A stretch of 13,548 bases of DNA from Nocardioides sp. (GTDB taxonomy: Bacteria > Actinomycetota > Actinomycetes > Propionibacteriales > Nocardioidaceae): NCBI GenBank assembly GCA_031177735.1, contig JAPSKJ010000028.1, positions 2,562 to 16,109 of the forward strand, written 5' to 3'. The translations under genes were made by a program, and so were the position numbers. Below are positions 11,384 through 13,548 of this stretch, one piece after another. The notes beneath the pieces are model-generated. The model saw only the letters and a list, made by a program, of their open reading frames with translations. It was not told the origin of the DNA and did not search any database. Position 1 is the first letter of the stretch; each line of letters opens with the position of its first letter.

Positions 11384-12739
11384 ATGCGACGAATGATGCT
11401 CGCGGCCCTCACCGGCCTCGTGGTGTCCCTGATGCCGGCCCTGCCGACCGCCCCTGTGCCCGCTGCGACGGCCGCCGTGGCCAGCGCCCCGACCGCGGAG
11501 AGCGGCCGAGGCCGGCCCTGGAACGACGCGACCTGGACGCCGGGGTTCGGAGCGGCCTTCAACAACCCGGTCGGCAAGGCGCGCAAGCAGCGTGCGCTGG
11601 TGCGGCGCATCGAGAAGGCCATCAACCACACGCCGCCGGGAGAGACGATCCGGTTCGCGCAGTACTCCTTCGACGTGCACAGCACCGCCAGGGCCCTCAT
11701 CCGCGCCTACCGTCGCGGGGTCAACGTCCAGATCATCCTCAACGACAACTGGACCTCCGGCGCCACGGCGCGGATGCAGCGGATCATCGGCACCAAGCGC
11801 AAGCAGTCGAGCTTCGTCTACGTCTGCAAGCAGTCGTGCCGGGGCGGGGCGGGCAACCTGCACCTCAAGGTCTACTCCTTCACCCGCGCCGGTGCGGTGA
11901 GCAACCTGGTGATGACGGGCTCGACCAACATCACCTACCGGGCGATGGAGCTGCAGTACAACGACCTCTACACGATGGCGGCCGACCAGGGCTTCTGGGA
12001 CACCTGGCTGCACTACTTCGAGCAGCTCCGCCAGGACGCCCGTCACCCCAAGTGGATCTACTACGAGAGCCCGTCGATGTCGGCGATCTTCTACCGCGAG
12101 ATGGCCGAGGCCGCTCGCAGCGGCGTCGCGCCGCAGCCGGGGCGCACGACCACGTCCCTGGCCGCGAAGCTGCCCGGGCCGGCGCAGGACCCGGTCATGC
12201 AGGACTTCGGCCAGATCAACTGCGCCGCGAAGCCCGGCTCGGGCAACGCCCAGGGCCGGACCGTGGTGCGGATCATCATGTACGCCTGGGTCGGTGACCG
12301 CGGGATCTGGCTGGCCGAGCGGATGGCGGCGCTGTCCCGCCAGGGCTGCGACGTGCGCGCGATCCTGAGCGTTCCCGGTCGTCGCGTCGTCGAGACGTTG
12401 CGCAAGGGCGGGGTCAAGGTGCGCAGCGCCGATTGGAAGTTCCTCCCTGGCGATGGCACCCGGGTCGACGAGGACGGCCGCTGGCTCGACATCGTCGACT
12501 TCTACTCCCACCTGAAGGTGCTCACCGTCAACGGCACCTACGAGGGTCAGCCGCGCACCGTCACCTGGACCGGCTCGGAGAACTGGTCGGGCATGTCCTT
12601 CCGCAACGACGAGCTGACCCTGCAGTTCAACGACCCGGCGACCTACGGCGCCTACACGGGCCAGTTCAACCGGATGTGGCGCGGGAAGGCGACGCACAGG
12701 ATGGGTCTGGAGCCGAAGGGGCTGCCCGGCGGCCGGTGA
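11384..12739 (+). CDS. Secreted phospholipase D-like protein with altered HKD motifs
   Basis: A 451-residue protein with an N-terminal signal peptide: basic MRRMM, hydrophobic core to about residue 20, and an Ala-rich region ending near 35 (probable export by Sec). It contains two PLD-like half-domains. The first has RFAQYSFD (90-97), HLK (160-162) and GSTN (179-182); the second has RIIMYAWVGDRG, HLK (376-378) and GSEN (397-400). The classic motif is HxKx4D with GSxN close behind; here the aspartates read Thr167 and Asn383, and the GS elements lie further away. Histidine and lysine needed for catalysis remain, so it may cleave phosphodiesters outside the cell. ATG at 11384 is seven bases after GGAGAG; a TTG one codon earlier is less likely. 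Confidence 0.88.
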   Translation: MRRMMLAALTGLVVSLMPALPTAPVPAATAAVASAPTAESGRGRPWNDATWTPGFGAAFNNPVGKARKQRALVRRIEKAINHTPPGETIRFAQYSFDVHSTARALIRAYRRGVNVQIILNDNWTSGATARMQRIIGTKRKQSSFVYVCKQSCRGGAGNLHLKVYSFTRAGAVSNLVMTGSTNITYRAMELQYNDLYTMAADQGFWDTWLHYFEQLRQDARHPKWIYYESPSMSAIFYREMAEAARSGVAPQPGRTTTSLAAKLPGPAQDPVMQDFGQINCAAKPGSGNAQGRTVVRIIMYAWVGDRGIWLAERMAALSRQGCDVRAILSVPGRRVVETLRKGGVKVRSADWKFLPGDGTRVDEDGRWLDIVDFYSHLKVLTVNGTYEGQPRTVTWTGSENWSGMSFRNDELTLQFNDPATYGAYTGQFNRMWRGKATHRMGLEPKGLPGGR

Positions 12740-12749
12740 GCCCGGCAGC
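12721..12749 (+). terminator. Hairpin overlapping the phospholipase D-like stop codon
   Basis: GCTGCCCGGC (12721-12730) pairs with GCCCGGCAGC (12740-12749) at nine of ten positions around a 9-base loop. The TGA stop (12737-12739) is in the loop. It is a plausible terminator, though a hairpin under the stop codon would be partly covered by the ribosome. Confidence 0.4.
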
Positions 12750-12899
12750 GGCGAGCGGCGGCGCGAGCAGATGAGCGGCGAAGTTTACCTTTCGGCACCC
12801 CGTCGATGGCGGACCGACGGCGCACCCACGGCGTAGGCTCGGGCGGGAACTGACAGCACGGGCAGGCTCATCGGGGAGCGCGACCGAGGAGGAACACCC

Positions 12900-13334
12900 A
12901 TGAGCCGCCGCCAGGAGTTCTCCGACGAGCGCCTGTTGATCGATCTCGCCAGCGCCGCGGCCGCCGTGGGCGAGCCGCTGACCGCGACGGCGTACGACGC
13001 CTGGCAGCGCGGTCGGGACGCGGCATCGCCCGCGTTGCTGATCCGCAGGTTCGGGTCGTGGAACGAGGCGTGCGCGCGCGCCGGGGTGGCCACCAACAAG
13101 ACCCGCTCGACCACGCGTCGCTGGACGGACTCGGAGGTGGTGGAGATCGTCGCGTCCTACCTCCGCTCGCCGGGGAGCACGGGCACCTTCGCCGGCTACA
13201 CCGCCTGGGCCCGGGCGGCCGGCGAGGTGCCCAGCGGGGCGACGCTGCGTCAGCGTTTCCCGAAGTGGAGCGAGATCAAGGAGCGCGCCCAGCAGCTGAC
13301 GGGCGAGCCCGAGGCCCGGGCCGACGAGGGCTAG
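12900..13334 (+). CDS. Small protein with two homing-endonuclease-associated repeats, no nuclease domain
   Basis: A 144-residue basic protein made of two repeats. Repeat 1 (about 8-63) ends LLIRRFGSWNEACARAGV; repeat 2 (about 75-133) ends TLRQRFPKWSEIKERAQQL. The pattern of an N-terminal helix, a Y..W segment and a closing [LI]RxRFxxWxEhxxxA is that of the HNH/homing-endonuclease-associated repeat, thought to be a DNA-binding helix-turn-helix-like unit. No HNH, GIY-YIG or other catalytic motif is present. GAGGAGG lies eight bases before the ATG. The 160-base gap upstream has TAGGCT at 12834-12839 as a possible -10 without a convincing -35. Its stop shares CTAG with the convergent gene. A DNA-binding role is inference. 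Confidence 0.82.
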   Translation: MSRRQEFSDERLLIDLASAAAAVGEPLTATAYDAWQRGRDAASPALLIRRFGSWNEACARAGVATNKTRSTTRRWTDSEVVEIVASYLRSPGSTGTFAGYTAWARAAGEVPSGATLRQRFPKWSEIKERAQQLTGEPEARADEG

Positions 13335-13548
13335 CCGGGCTCGGCGGCGATGCGGTAGCGGCCGTCGACGAACTCCAGCTCGAGCACGGTGCTGTCCTGC
13401 CCCGACCGGTCGGGCGGACCCTCGTAGATCACGGTGTAGGAGACCGTCCGCGACGCGGGGTCGGCCTGGATGTCGCTGGGCGTGGCGCTCCGGATCGGCT
13501 GCCAGAAGTCGAGGTAGCCCTCGAGGCCGCCGGACTCGTCCTGGAACT
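13331..13548 (-). CDS. C-terminal fragment of an unidentified protein, start outside window
   Basis: The last 71 codons of a gene entering from the right. The visible part includes LEGYLDFWQPIRSATPSDIQ, then SRTVSYTVIYEGPPDRSGQD and LELEFVDGRYRIAAEPG before TAG. A YxxFW..I segment followed by alternating beta strands ending in LxFVDGRYRIA resembles the NTF2-like domain at the C-terminus of some actinobacterial serine/threonine kinases and membrane proteins. That is a pattern impression; the full protein is needed. Codon use is normal for the window. The stop overlaps that of the convergent repeat protein in CTAG. Confidence 0.75.
   Translation of the reverse strand, partial: FQDESGGLEGYLDFWQPIRSATPSDIQADPASRTVSYTVIYEGPPDRSGQDSTVLELEFVDGRYRIAAEPG

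Noticed and set aside
11018..12697. 559-codon minus-strand frame opposite the PLD-like gene
   Set aside because: Antisense noise; the plus strand has a signal peptide, ribosome binding site and PLD motifs.

Overview
The window looks like chromosomal DNA of a very high-G+C actinobacterium, probably a Nocardioides-like member of the Propionibacteriales. The lineage guess is inference. It rests on the strong G/C bias at third codon positions, GTG starts, AGGAGG-type ribosome binding sites, tightly packed overlapping genes and the actinobacterial families present. No rRNA, tRNA, CRISPR array, insertion sequence or phage gene was seen. No stretch longer than about 170 bases lacks a gene.

Region 1 (1-4819) is regulatory and metabolic. 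A class III (CaiB/BaiF) CoA-transferase runs off the left edge and ends in a 15-bp tandem repeat encoding TTGQH units. It is divergent from an IclR regulator. A second, related IclR gene overlaps a universal stress protein gene as a two-gene operon and is divergent from an MFS transporter. A perfect inverted repeat lies in that 53-bp divergent promoter.

Region 2 (4800-8435) is a zinc-starvation island. In transcription order on the minus strand it encodes L31 type B, a COG0523/Mrf-like protein, L32, S18, L36, L28, L33 and S14. All seven ribosomal proteins are the cysteine-poor, zinc-independent (C-minus) forms; together they hold one cysteine. A Zur-type operator (GAGAAT-C-ATTCTC) lies just upstream of L31. 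On its other side is a divergent HU-family gene, and a Fur-family regulator (Zur) converges on HU. The expected logic is: zinc-loaded Zur represses the operon; under zinc shortage the C-minus proteins replace zinc-binding paralogues (not in this window), releasing zinc. The Mrf-like protein may link this to ribosome hibernation. A 14-bp hairpin serving as the likely operon terminator is buried in the 3' coding end of the convergent MFS gene.

Region 3 (8481-9811) holds small genes: an amphi-Trp domain protein, a short actinobacterial protein with an LPDYDHLP motif, and a single-pass membrane protein. The last two converge on a hairpin whose arms carry both stop codons.

Region 4 (9813-11255) is a phenylalanine 4-monooxygenase gene divergent from an Lrp/AsnC regulator that may be translated from a leaderless mRNA.

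Region 5 (11384-13548) has a secreted phospholipase D-like protein with altered HKD motifs, a small protein made of two homing-endonuclease-associated repeats without a nuclease domain, and the C-terminus of an unidentified protein entering from the right.
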